The position numbers and the translations under genes were made by a program. Of a DNA stretch of 64,000 nucleotides, positions 51,964-60,745 are shown piece after piece (position 1 is the first letter of the stretch; each line of letters opens with the position of its first letter). The notes beneath the pieces were generated by a model. The model had not been told where the DNA came from and ran no database searches. It saw nothing but the letters and a program-made list of their open reading frames with translations. The stretch comes from SB25 sp050180705 (GTDB lineage: Bacteria; Bacteroidota; Bacteroidia; Bacteroidales; Tenuifilaceae), in assembly GCA_050180705.1 (NCBI GenBank), contig JBFXDX010000013.1, positions 1-64,000 of the forward strand, given 5' to 3'.

Positions 51964-52512
51964 TTAAATACTAGCTTGCCATTTTATTTGTTCAATATTT
52001 GAATCTTTTGCTAATTTTCTTGATAGTGTGAAAAAATAATCGCTGAGACGATTTATATATTTTATCACATTTTCATGTACAGGGGTTTCCTCGGCCAGTT
52101 TAATGGTAATTCGTTCAGTTCTTCGACAAATAGTTCTGCAAATATGGCAAATTGATACTGCTTGATTGCCCCCAGGTAGAACAAATGAGGTTAATGGCTC
52201 TAATTCAGCGTCCATTTTATCGATCTCCTGCTCTAGGAACTCAATATCATTATCTTTTATTATAGGGATTCTGACTTTACAATCGGTACAATCGGCAGCT
52301 AGAATTGATGCACAATTCATTAACTGATCCTGAATTTTAATTATAACCTGTTTTGTGTAATTATCTATGGCTTGATCTCTAAGTAAGCCTGCGTAGGACA
52401 TTAATTCGTCGATAGTGCCATATGCTTCAATTCTGGCATGGTATTTAGGCACTCTTTTGCCTCCGATTAACGAAGTGGTACCCTTGTCTCCTGTTTTGGT
52501 ATATATCTTCAT
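51964..52512 (-). CDS. Cob(I)alamin adenosyltransferase, PduO type
   Basis: The 182-residue four-helix protein adenosylates cob(I)alamin to coenzyme B12 with ATP. The ATP-binding N terminus TKTGDKGTTSLIGGKRVPK and the RTICRRTER motif with the following helix are conserved. The gene implies use of adenosylcobalamin, for example by methylmalonyl-CoA mutase in propionate formation. No such mutase gene is in the window. Confidence 0.95.
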   Translation of the reverse strand: MKIYTKTGDKGTTSLIGGKRVPKYHARIEAYGTIDELMSYAGLLRDQAIDNYTKQVIIKIQDQLMNCASILAADCTDCKVRIPIIKDNDIEFLEQEIDKMDAELEPLTSFVLPGGNQAVSICHICRTICRRTERITIKLAEETPVHENVIKYINRLSDYFFTLSRKLAKDSNIEQIKWQASI

Positions 52513-52591
52513 TACGACTAACTTTTTTTGTTTTAAAATAAAGACTTGCTAGTAACCTGCAAGCCTTTCACAAAATAACGTATAGTGTATT

Positions 52592-53323
52592 TTATTGTTC
52601 AGCTAGAACTACTTTTTGTTTTAGTGTAGGATGCTCGTTAATTTCATCCGATTCGATCATACCGTCACGAAGTCGAACTATTCTTCTGGCATGTTTTGCA
52701 ATATCTTCTTCGTGAGTAACCAGGATTATAGTATTTCCTTGGGCATATATATCTTCGAATAGATTCATGATATCTATCGAGGTTTTGGTATCGAGGTTTC
52801 CAGTTGGCTCATCGGCAAGAATAATCGATGGGGTATTCACCAATGCGCGGGCAACGGCTACACGTTGACGTTGACCTCCTGATAGTTCGTTGGGTTTATG
52901 CTCCATACGATCTTCGAGGCTTACATTTTTTAGCGCATTAATTGCTTTTTGAGTCCTTTCGTGCTTGGGAATTCCCGCATATATCAAAGGCAATTCAACA
53001 TTGTCTAACGCACTATAGCGAGGCAAAAGGTTGAATGTTTGGAATACAAATCCAATCTCTTTATTACGGATTTCAGCCAAAGAATCGTCAGAGAGTTTAC
53101 TTACGTCGGTGCCGTTTAGTACGTAAGCACCGTCAGTAGGAGTGTCGAGACATCCTAGTATATTCATTAATGTCGATTTTCCAGAACCTGACGGTCCCAT
53201 AATAGCAACATATTCGTTTTTGTGTATCACCAAGTCAACTCCTTTGAGAGCTTTTACAATGACACTACCAACTTGGTAGAACTTTTTTATGTCGCGAATA
53301 GTTATTAAACCAGTATCGTTCAT
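52592..53323 (-). CDS. LolD/MacB-type ABC transporter ATP-binding protein
   Basis: A 243-residue ATPase with Walker A GPSGSGKST, Q-loop FVFQTFNLL, signature LSGGQRQR and Walker B IILADEPTGNLD. The sequence EPTGNLDTKTS and loop lengths place it in the LolD/MacB (MacB-like export) group. No permease gene stands beside it, so its partner must lie elsewhere. Confidence 0.92.
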   Translation of the reverse strand: MNDTGLITIRDIKKFYQVGSVIVKALKGVDLVIHKNEYVAIMGPSGSGKSTLMNILGCLDTPTDGAYVLNGTDVSKLSDDSLAEIRNKEIGFVFQTFNLLPRYSALDNVELPLIYAGIPKHERTQKAINALKNVSLEDRMEHKPNELSGGQRQRVAVARALVNTPSIILADEPTGNLDTKTSIDIMNLFEDIYAQGNTIILVTHEEDIAKHARRIVRLRDGMIESDEINEHPTLKQKVVLAEQ

Positions 53324-53396
53324 TTTGAATGGTTTAGTTTTTTATTGTAAGGTTAAAATCCTAAATATATTCTTTAAATGCTAAACAACAAAACTT

Positions 53397-54206
53397 TTAA
53401 TATGGACCATATCTAAGCATAAAATGCTGCTTCGTAATTCCTTTTTCAAAAATTAGAATACCGCAACGGAAAAGATCAATAGATATGCTGACCTCGGGAT
53501 TGGATCGAATATAGTCCCATGCCTTTTCCATTCCTTTACTCCAACGGATATCATCAACAATAATTATACTTTTCTCGCTAGTCTTAGGCAATAAAAGGTT
53601 GAAATAGTTTATTAAGGCTCGACCACTGTGATCCCCATCTATAAATGCCATATCAACCGTTTTTACCTCATTAAGGACTCTTGGTAGTTGATCTTCGAAA
53701 TTTCCCGATAAAGTTTGGATATTTGTTAGCCCATTTTGTCTAAAACGAGACTGGGCTATTCCGAGTACTGTTTCATCACCCTCAATAGTAAACATCGATA
53801 TATTAGGATTGTTTTCAGTGAGATACATAGTGCTGATTCCTACTGAAGTCCCTAGTTCAATAATGTTTTCGGGTTTGTAATGATTAACTAGCCTATATAG
53901 TAAGCGTCCTAAATGCGAGGGAATGGAGACTGTTTTTGCAATCTTCTTAAGCGAAATTTCTTCACCTCTGTATCCGCTATTAACATTTTCAGCAATAGAC
54001 TTTCTAATAACGGATAGACCACATCCTTTTAGTTCCCTTCGGTATTCCTCAATTTTGTCAAAGACCTTTTCCTTTTTGTCGGGCTCAATTACCTCTGTGT
54101 ATAATTTATAAACATAAGGTGAGTGAATTCCATGTCCCCCAGTTGGCTTGCTGTCAAGCCAAAATCTATAATAATTCTTTAACTGCCCAATTACACTTGT
54201 CCTCAT
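53397..54206 (-). CDS. Class I SAM-dependent O-methyltransferase
   Basis: The 269-residue protein has the SAM motif IELGTSVGISTMYL and the FIDGDHSGRALINYF segment typical of catechol/caffeoyl-CoA-type O-methyltransferases. An N-terminal extension of about 75 residues with GGHGIHSPYVYKLY is common to the Bacteroidota subgroup. The substrate is unknown. It is upstream of the LolD-type gene, 73 nt away on the same strand. Confidence 0.82.
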   Translation of the reverse strand: MRTSVIGQLKNYYRFWLDSKPTGGHGIHSPYVYKLYTEVIEPDKKEKVFDKIEEYRRELKGCGLSVIRKSIAENVNSGYRGEEISLKKIAKTVSIPSHLGRLLYRLVNHYKPENIIELGTSVGISTMYLTENNPNISMFTIEGDETVLGIAQSRFRQNGLTNIQTLSGNFEDQLPRVLNEVKTVDMAFIDGDHSGRALINYFNLLLPKTSEKSIIIVDDIRWSKGMEKAWDYIRSNPEVSISIDLFRCGILIFEKGITKQHFMLRYGPY

Positions 54207-54360
54207 GTTTCAAAACGTAAATCTTTATATTGCTAATGTACGATTTGACGAGGTGTTAAGTATGATTTATTCTGTTAAAAAAGGTTTAAAATGGGTTATT
54301 TTCTCTTAATTATCGGAGTGTTAAAAGTGCTTTCTTGTACGTAGTATATTTATTTATATT

Positions 54361-54368
54361 TAGATTTG
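54361..54368 (+). promoter_or_regulatory. Bacteroidota -7 box upstream of recG
   Basis: TAGATTTG matches TAnnTTTG, 67 nt before the recG start codon. A CTTG at 54334-54337 lies 23 nt upstream, near the -33 position. Confidence 0.45.
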
Positions 54369-54435
54369 TAAGAATTAAGAATAGAAATATTAGATACCTG
54401 TAGGTATTGGATGTCAATTGTGTTTCTCAAAAAAA

Positions 54436-56547
54436 ATGAACGATATACTTCAAACCGATATAAAATTTCTTTCGGGTGTTGGCCCTAAACGTGCAGAACT
54501 GCTTCAGAAGGAGTTAGACGTAAGCACTTTTGGGGATTTGCTTTGCTTTTATCCTTATAAGCATATCGATCGTTCAAAAATCTACAGAATTTCGGAGATA
54601 TCGGAGGATTTGCCATATATTCAGATTGTCGGAAGGATTGTTCGGTTTGATGAATCCGGAGTAGGGCGTAATAAGCGATTAAACGCAATATTCACCGATG
54701 GAAGTGGTAGTGTTGAGTTGGTTTGGTTTAAGGGAATTACATGGATGGCAAAGTGGCTCAAGCCAAATGTCGATTATTTAGTTTTTGGGAAAGCCAGTAG
54801 ATACGGAAGTCGTTTCAGCATTGCTCATCCCGAAATGGAGGAGTACCGCGCTGGACAGGAGAAAATTATGGGAGCATTGCAGCCTACCTATTCAACTACC
54901 GAAAAATTAAAAAGCAATAGAATTACTTCTAAGACGATTCTTGCCTTTCAGCAGGTGTTGTTGAGTGCTGTTGTTGGAAAGTTAGAAGAAACCTTGCCCA
55001 GTTATATTATTGAGCAGCATAAGTTGATGACGTTGCCAGAGGCAATGCTTAATATTCATTTCCCGAAAACTGTTGCCTTGTTGCGTAACGCGGAGCATCG
55101 ACTTAAGTTCGAAGAACTCTTTTTTATTCAGTTAGGAATTCTTTTAAGGCAATCGGTTCGATTAACAAAAGTAAACGGGCATGTTTTTAGCAAAGTAGGG
55201 GAGATGTTTAATGGCTTTTTCCACGAAAAACTTCCATTTCCTCTTACTGAGGCGCAAAAACGTGTGATTCGCGAAATTCGTAGGGATATGGGAAGTGGCA
55301 AACAGATGAACCGGTTACTTCAGGGTGATGTTGGAAGCGGTAAAACTGTGGTTGCATTAATGTCGATGCTTATTGCTGTAGATAATGGCTATCAGGCATG
55401 TATAATGGCTCCAACGGAAATCCTAGCAAATCAACATTATGAATCAATCTCCTCTTTGCTCGAAGGTATGCCTGTGACTGTCGGTCTGTTAACCGGAAGT
55501 ACACGGCGATCGGAGCGAAATAACTTGCATCAGTCGCTCGAGGCGGGAGACTTAAATATTCTCATAGGAACGCATGCACTGTTGGAGGATGTTGTGAAGT
55601 TTAAAAATCTGGGTTTTACAGTGATTGATGAGCAGCAGCGATTTGGTGTAATGCAGCGAGCTAAACTGTGGGAGAAGAACGATAATCCTCCTCATATTCT
55701 TGTAATGACTGCAACTCCGATTCCCAGAACGTTGGCAATGACTCTTTATGGCGATTTAGAGGTGAGTGTTATCGATGAGTTGCCTCCAGGTCGAAAGCCA
55801 GTGAAAACAATGCACTTTACCGATCTTAAACGGAATGTTGTTTTTGGGATGATTCGGGAACAAATAAAGGCTGGTCGTCAGGTGTATGTTGTTTATCCTT
55901 TGATTAAGGAATCTGAAAAGTTGGAAAACTTAAAGGATTTGCAGGATGGTTACGAGAGTATTGTGCGTGCATTTCCACCACCAGAGTATGTAACGGTTGT
56001 TGTACATGGGCAAATGAAGCCTGAGGATAAAGATTTTTCGATGAATTTATTTGCACAGGGAAAAGCCCAGATAATGGTTGCAACAACAGTGATAGAGGTT
56101 GGAGTGAATGTTCCCAATGCTACCGTAATGATTATAGAAAGCGCTGAGAGATTTGGACTTTCTCAGTTACATCAGTTGAGAGGACGTGTGGGACGTGGTG
56201 CCGATGAAAGTTACTGTATACTTATGTCGCAGGTGAAATTGACTGCTGAGTCCAGAAAACGGCTCGATACAATGGTTTCAACTAACGATGGATTTGCTAT
56301 TGCCGAGGTTGATCTTAAACTTCGAGGCCCTGGCGATATTGAGGGTACTATGCAAAGCGGAACTCCTATCGATTTAAAGTTGGCAAGTTTAAGTACCGAT
56401 AGCCAGTTGTTGCAGTATGTGCGCAATGTTGTCGCAGGTATTCTGAGGGACGATCCATTGTTGTCGAAATCCCAGAATATAAAACTGGCTCAAAGATTGG
56501 TAGAAATAAATAGTAGAGTTAAGAATAATTTAAGCAAAATTAGTTGA
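54436..56547 (+). CDS. recG: ATP-dependent DNA helicase RecG
   Basis: The enzyme rescues stalled forks and branch-migrates junctions. An N-terminal wedge domain with an OB fold (KFLSGVGPKRA start, VGRIVRF) precedes the SF2 helicase core: motif I GDVGSGKTVVA, motif III TATPIPRTLA and motif VI QLRGRVGRG, and a C-terminal TRG hairpin. The Walker B region reads DEQQRFGV. The start is the ATG at 54436; an in-frame TTG at 54418 adds only six residues. The stop overlaps the next gene's ATG in TGATG. Confidence 0.96.
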   Translation: MNDILQTDIKFLSGVGPKRAELLQKELDVSTFGDLLCFYPYKHIDRSKIYRISEISEDLPYIQIVGRIVRFDESGVGRNKRLNAIFTDGSGSVELVWFKGITWMAKWLKPNVDYLVFGKASRYGSRFSIAHPEMEEYRAGQEKIMGALQPTYSTTEKLKSNRITSKTILAFQQVLLSAVVGKLEETLPSYIIEQHKLMTLPEAMLNIHFPKTVALLRNAEHRLKFEELFFIQLGILLRQSVRLTKVNGHVFSKVGEMFNGFFHEKLPFPLTEAQKRVIREIRRDMGSGKQMNRLLQGDVGSGKTVVALMSMLIAVDNGYQACIMAPTEILANQHYESISSLLEGMPVTVGLLTGSTRRSERNNLHQSLEAGDLNILIGTHALLEDVVKFKNLGFTVIDEQQRFGVMQRAKLWEKNDNPPHILVMTATPIPRTLAMTLYGDLEVSVIDELPPGRKPVKTMHFTDLKRNVVFGMIREQIKAGRQVYVVYPLIKESEKLENLKDLQDGYESIVRAFPPPEYVTVVVHGQMKPEDKDFSMNLFAQGKAQIMVATTVIEVGVNVPNATVMIIESAERFGLSQLHQLRGRVGRGADESYCILMSQVKLTAESRKRLDTMVSTNDGFAIAEVDLKLRGPGDIEGTMQSGTPIDLKLASLSTDSQLLQYVRNVVAGILRDDPLLSKSQNIKLAQRLVEINSRVKNNLSKIS

Positions 56548-57377
56548 TGAAAATTTTAGGAAAGTTTTTGGTAATCATTTTTATTTTCCTTGGTATGTAT
56601 TCGGTTGCTTATACCCAGAATGTAAATACTTGTGGTGTTGTAAACAATGCATTTGTGGTTGGCGAAAAAGTTGTATATGAAATGAGTTATACATGGCTTT
56701 TTGTTTGGACCGATGTGGGACAGGTTGAATTTACTGTAAGTGCTGATAAACGATTTGGAAAGGATTTACTTCACCTTAAGGCTACTGGTAAAAGCTATAC
56801 CTTTTATGATTGGTTTTTTAAGGTACGAGACCTTTACGAGTCGTGGGTTGACCCAGTAACACTTTCTCCTTACTATTTTAATCGAGATATATATGAGGGA
56901 GGTTTTACAAAGGAGAATGAATATCGATTCAATTGGGATACTAATGAGTTGTTTGTACGTGTACGACGAAAGAAAAAAGCTAATCGCTACGATACCCTAA
57001 AAATAGACAAATGTAGTTACGATGTTGTTACTGCTATTTATATTGGCCGGAATCTCGATTTTTCAAATGTGAAACCTGGAAAAGTTTTTCCCGTTGCAGC
57101 GATAATGGATGAAACCGTTTACAATGTTGGATATCGCTTTCTTGGACGAGAGGAAAAAGATGTGCCTGGTTTGGGAAAATTACCGTGTTTGAAATTTCAG
57201 GTAGATGTTGTTGCTGGTGATATCTTTAAGGGTGATCAGAAAATATATGTTTGGGTAACCGACGATAAGAACAAACTTCCGGTTTTGATTGAATCGCCTA
57301 TTCGTGTTGGTAGTGTTATGGCAAGAGTAAAATCAGTTTCTGGATTAAAATATCCAACTTTAATTAAATCCAAGTAA
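56547..57377 (+). CDS. DUF3108 protein, secreted
   Basis: The 276-residue product has a signal peptide and a single beta-rich domain. The core with FVVGEKVVYEMSYTWLFVWTDVG and FKVRDLYESWVDP fits DUF3108 (PF11306), a periplasmic family of unknown function. The start ATG overlaps the recG stop by one base (TGATG), so it is translationally coupled. The function is not known; the family is common in Bacteroidota. Confidence 0.85.
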   Translation: MKILGKFLVIIFIFLGMYSVAYTQNVNTCGVVNNAFVVGEKVVYEMSYTWLFVWTDVGQVEFTVSADKRFGKDLLHLKATGKSYTFYDWFFKVRDLYESWVDPVTLSPYYFNRDIYEGGFTKENEYRFNWDTNELFVRVRRKKKANRYDTLKIDKCSYDVVTAIYIGRNLDFSNVKPGKVFPVAAIMDETVYNVGYRFLGREEKDVPGLGKLPCLKFQVDVVAGDIFKGDQKIYVWVTDDKNKLPVLIESPIRVGSVMARVKSVSGLKYPTLIKSK

Positions 57378-57438
57378 TTACATGTTGATGATAGCATGAT
57401 TTTTGTTATCTATGCAGAATTAAATAAAAATAATTATT

Positions 57439-57846
57439 ATGCGAAAAATTTTATCTTTTTTGGTTGTATTGGCATTTTCATCGTTGACTTCATGTATAGA
57501 TGATAATGATACAAGCATTGTCTTTACTGATTACATTGTGGTGGAAGCTGCTAACCTTCCTGATACTGTAACTGTGAACACCCCTTTAGAAATATCGTTA
57601 CATGCATATGCCCCAAATCAATGTTGGAGTAATATCCGTTTTGCTAGCGGTGTAAGAAGTGATACAATATGTACTTATGCAGCAGTTGCAACATTTGAAA
57701 ATCATGGTGAAACTTGTGCTGATGGATTAGTTACTAAGGATACAGTTTATACATTTACACCAACATTGGAAAAAAAATATATATTCCAGTTTGCAGAGTA
57801 TACTACATTAGTTAGAGATACTGTGGTGGTAATTGCTGCTGAATAA
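57439..57846 (+). CDS. Small lipoprotein of unknown function
   Basis: The 135-residue protein has a lipobox (LTSC, Cys19), so it is likely an inner or outer membrane lipoprotein. The remainder is a beta-rich domain with FTDYIVVEAANLPDT and cysteines around 64 and 93. I recognise no family. It is separated from the DUF3108 gene by 61 nt and ends before a bidirectional terminator. Confidence 0.7.
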   Translation: MRKILSFLVVLAFSSLTSCIDDNDTSIVFTDYIVVEAANLPDTVTVNTPLEISLHAYAPNQCWSNIRFASGVRSDTICTYAAVATFENHGETCADGLVTKDTVYTFTPTLEKKYIFQFAEYTTLVRDTVVVIAAE

Positions 57847-57927
57847 TCTTTATTTCAATACTATCAATAGCGTTTTTTAATGATTGATTTAAATATATGA
57901 TGTATTGACACGAAAATAGAAATAACA

Positions 57928-57957
57928 AAAAAGGCCACAAATTTTGTGGCCTTTTTA
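57928..57957. terminator. Bidirectional terminator between lipoprotein gene and rnf operon
   Basis: A GC-core stem (AAAAAGGCCACAA-type arm with TTGTGGCCTTTTT, 57928-57955) ends in T residues on the plus strand and A residues on the other side, so it ends both transcripts. Confidence 0.9.
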
Positions 57958-57973
57958 TTTAATATCTTTTGAT

Positions 57974-58549
57974 TTACTTAACAATTCCGGTAAATCCCAT
58001 AAACGCCAGCGCTAGGATTCCTGCTGTTAACAATGCAATAGGAATGCCTTTCATTCCTTTTGGAATATTCGCAAGTTCAAGTTGTTCTCTTATTCCTGCC
58101 ATTATAACTAGGGCGAGTCCAAAGCCAATTGCTGTAGATGCTCCATAAACAACACCTTCAAGTAGATTGTAATTCTTTTTAATTACAAGAATGGCTACTC
58201 CTAATACTGCACAGTTAGTTGTGATGAGCGGTAAGAATATTCCAAGCGCTTGGTAAAGAGATGGGCTAAGCTTCTTAAGCATAATCTCCACCATTTGGAC
58301 TAGCGCTGCAATTACAAGGATAAAAACAATGGTTTGCATAAATCCAATGCCCAGCGGATTTAAAACATAATGCTGTAGAAGAAATGTAACCATTGTTGCA
58401 AGAACAATTACAAAGGTCACAGCACCAGCCATTCCTAGAGATGTTTCTATTTTATTAGAAACACCCAAAAAAGGACAAATTCCTAAGAATTGGGAAAGAA
58501 CTACGTTGTTAACAAAAATAGCTGCTATAACAATCAATATATATTCCAT
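57974..58549 (-). CDS. rnfA: Rnf complex subunit RnfA
   Basis: The 191-residue membrane subunit has six hydrophobic helices. FVNNVVLSQFLGICPFLGVS and TTNCAVLGVA are its conserved halves, each holding an NNV/TNC motif; these cysteines bind the [2Fe-2S] cluster shared with RnfE. It is the last gene of the operon. Confidence 0.95.
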   Translation of the reverse strand: MEYILIVIAAIFVNNVVLSQFLGICPFLGVSNKIETSLGMAGAVTFVIVLATMVTFLLQHYVLNPLGIGFMQTIVFILVIAALVQMVEIMLKKLSPSLYQALGIFLPLITTNCAVLGVAILVIKKNYNLLEGVVYGASTAIGFGLALVIMAGIREQLELANIPKGMKGIPIALLTAGILALAFMGFTGIVK

Positions 58550-58551
58550 AA

Positions 58552-59139
58552 TTACCTCCCGCTATTTTTAATTTTATTGAAAATTACAATTAAGTATGCA
58601 AGTGCTATAAAAGCACCTGGTGCAAGAATGAATACTAAGATACCATCGCCTTTTATAAACTTATGGTCGAAAATGGAGCCAGCTCCTAATATTTCTCTAA
58701 CCGATCCAAGCAGAGTTAATGCGAAGGTGAAACCTAGTCCCATGCCAATACCATCGAGTATCGATTCAAAAACATTGTTTTTATTGGCAAATGCTTCAGC
58801 TCTACCAAGTACAATACAGTTTACAACAATAAGTGGTATGAATATACCCAACTTTTCATATAGCGATTGTGTATATGCCTGCATCACTAGGTCAACTATA
58901 GTTACGAATGTTGCAATAACAACAATGTACGATGGAATGCGAACCTTGTCGGGGATAAAACGCGCCATTAGGGAAATTACAATGTTTGAGCCTAGCAACA
59001 CAAATGTTGTTGCTAATCCCATTCCCAGCCCGTTCATTGCCGATGAAGTAGTTGCAAGTGTGGGGCACATTCCTAAAACAATCACAAAAATTGGATTTTC
59101 CTTTAGGATACCTTTGGTTAAATTATAGAACCTACTCAT
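58552..59139 (-). CDS. rnfE: Rnf complex subunit RnfE
   Basis: The 195-residue membrane protein pairs with RnfA. The segments PIFVIVLGMCPTLATTSSAMNG and VVNCIVLGRAEAFA are the conserved motifs. It overlaps the end of rnfG by 4 nt, and stops 2 nt before rnfA. Confidence 0.95.
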   Translation of the reverse strand: MSRFYNLTKGILKENPIFVIVLGMCPTLATTSSAMNGLGMGLATTFVLLGSNIVISLMARFIPDKVRIPSYIVVIATFVTIVDLVMQAYTQSLYEKLGIFIPLIVVNCIVLGRAEAFANKNNVFESILDGIGMGLGFTFALTLLGSVREILGAGSIFDHKFIKGDGILVFILAPGAFIALAYLIVIFNKIKNSGR

Positions 59140-59714
59140 TTTGCACCTCCTTCCTTAAGTGCTTTGTAAGCACGTTGAACTGCATCGCAGTATGCTCTTG
59201 AAGATATTGTTGAAGCTGTGATAGCATCAACATCACCGCCATCTTTTTTTACTATAAGTTTAAAAGTTTCAGGATTTTTACCTTCAAACTGAACCTCGAA
59301 GTTCGATTTTTTAGGATCAATTTTATCTCCTAAACCTGGAGTCTCTTTATGTGAAACAACGGCTATTTTATAGATTGAACCATCGGGCTGGAAGCCAACC
59401 ATTAGTTCAATTAAACCTGCAAATCCATTCTTGGTAAAAGTCTTTACGGCTGTGCCAACCAATTGTCCATCTTTTTTTGCTGGATAGAAAACTAATTCAC
59501 CGCCGTCGGCTTCTACTTTGTATGATTCATCTAATGGTTGATTGTTAAATTCGGGTACAACAACCTTAATTGCATTGTTAATTTTTGCCATTTGAGCTTT
59601 GGCGATAGGATCTTTTGTTGATTGGTAAACTAACCCTAGACCTGTTGACGCAACTAACGTTATTATTAGCAGAGTTAGCGTCATATTCTTGAAACTCGAT
59701 TCTACTTTAGCCAT
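59136..59714 (-). CDS. rnfG: Rnf complex subunit RnfG
   Basis: A single N-terminal membrane helix precedes a periplasmic FMN-binding domain. The flavin-attachment motif, usually SGAT or TGAT, reads TAST (in DAITASTISSRAY) with the accepting Thr retained. I start at MAKVESSFKN; the longer frame from 59780 lies inside rnfD. The start overlaps the rnfD stop by 8 nt with a purine-rich ribosome site in the rnfD tail. FMN is transferred by ApbE, whose gene is not in the window. Confidence 0.94.
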   Translation of the reverse strand: MAKVESSFKNMTLTLLIITLVASTGLGLVYQSTKDPIAKAQMAKINNAIKVVVPEFNNQPLDESYKVEADGGELVFYPAKKDGQLVGTAVKTFTKNGFAGLIELMVGFQPDGSIYKIAVVSHKETPGLGDKIDPKKSNFEVQFEGKNPETFKLIVKKDGGDVDAITASTISSRAYCDAVQRAYKALKEGGAK

Positions 59715-60711
59715 TTTTCTTCGCCTCCTCTCCAAATCGTTTAGGTTTGATGTATCGGTTAAGTAAGGGTACAAATGCATTCATGATTAGAATTGCAAAT
59801 GACATTCCTTCGGGATATGCTCCCCAAACCCTGATAATTACTGTTAGCAATCCAATGCCAATTCCAAATATCCACATTCCAACTGGGTTCATTGGGGATG
59901 TTACGTAATCGGTAGCCATAAATATTGCTCCAATCATTACACCTCCAGTTAAAAGATGGAATATAGGATCTGCATTTTTTTCGGGGTTGATTAACCAAAG
60001 AATTCCAGTAAATACTGCTATTGTTGTGAAGATAGATACTGGGATGTGCCATGTAATTACTTTGTTTATTAGAAGCCACGCAAAGCCTATTAATAGAGCA
60101 AATGCCGCAATTTCGCCAAGCGATCCACCCATAAGACCCATGAACATTTGCATATGGGTTGGGATTTTGTCGCCCATCTGTGAGATGGTTTCTCCGTTCT
60201 TTAAACCTTCTTTAAGAATTGCTAATGGAGTTGGACCTGTAACTGCATCTAGGTATTGAAGTCTTGATGCAACGGGTAGTGGCCAACTGGTCATTTGAAC
60301 TGGGAACGAAATCAACATAAATACGCGCCCAACCAATGCAGGATTAAAAGGATTACTTCCTAATCCTCCGAAACTCATTTTTGCAACGCCAATCGCAATT
60401 AAACTACCTATAACAACAATGTGCCAAGGCAGATTACTGGGAACGTTGAACGCTAAAAGTAACCCAGTTACTATTGCAGAACCATCGGTGATGGTTGGTT
60501 TAACTTTGAGTAAGTATTTTTGAATAAGAAACTCAAAAATGACACATGAGCCTATTGCCAGGAGGGTGACAATGAGTGCCCCAAAGCCAAAGTAATAGAG
60601 CGATACCGCAAAGGCTGGCATCAGGGCTAGCACCACATTAAACATTAAGCGGCTTGTCGATTCCCCGCTATGTACGTGTGGTGAAGGTGATACGATAATT
60701 TGCTTATCCAT
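59707..60711 (-). CDS. rnfD: Rnf complex subunit RnfD
   Basis: The 334-residue membrane protein has about eight helices. GSAIVTGLLLAFNVPSNLP and the GGVMIGAIFMATDYVTSP motif, where the flavin Thr is conserved, support RnfD. It should help form the ion-translocating path. It is 34 nt after rnfC. Confidence 0.95.
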   Translation of the reverse strand: MDKQIIVSPSPHVHSGESTSRLMFNVVLALMPAFAVSLYYFGFGALIVTLLAIGSCVIFEFLIQKYLLKVKPTITDGSAIVTGLLLAFNVPSNLPWHIVVIGSLIAIGVAKMSFGGLGSNPFNPALVGRVFMLISFPVQMTSWPLPVASRLQYLDAVTGPTPLAILKEGLKNGETISQMGDKIPTHMQMFMGLMGGSLGEIAAFALLIGFAWLLINKVITWHIPVSIFTTIAVFTGILWLINPEKNADPIFHLLTGGVMIGAIFMATDYVTSPMNPVGMWIFGIGIGLLTVIIRVWGAYPEGMSFAILIMNAFVPLLNRYIKPKRFGEEAKKNG

Positions 60712-60745
60712 TCGAAACTAGTTTATAGCTGGTTAAGTTTGATTG

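Noticed and set aside
52592..53323. Complete LolCDE transporter
   Set aside because: Only the ATPase is present; no LolC/E-type permease lies beside it.
58490..59128. 212-codon plus-strand frame opposite rnfE and rnfA
   Set aside because: Antisense shadow of conserved membrane proteins; hydrophobic codons mirror into Asn/Ile/Pro-rich text.
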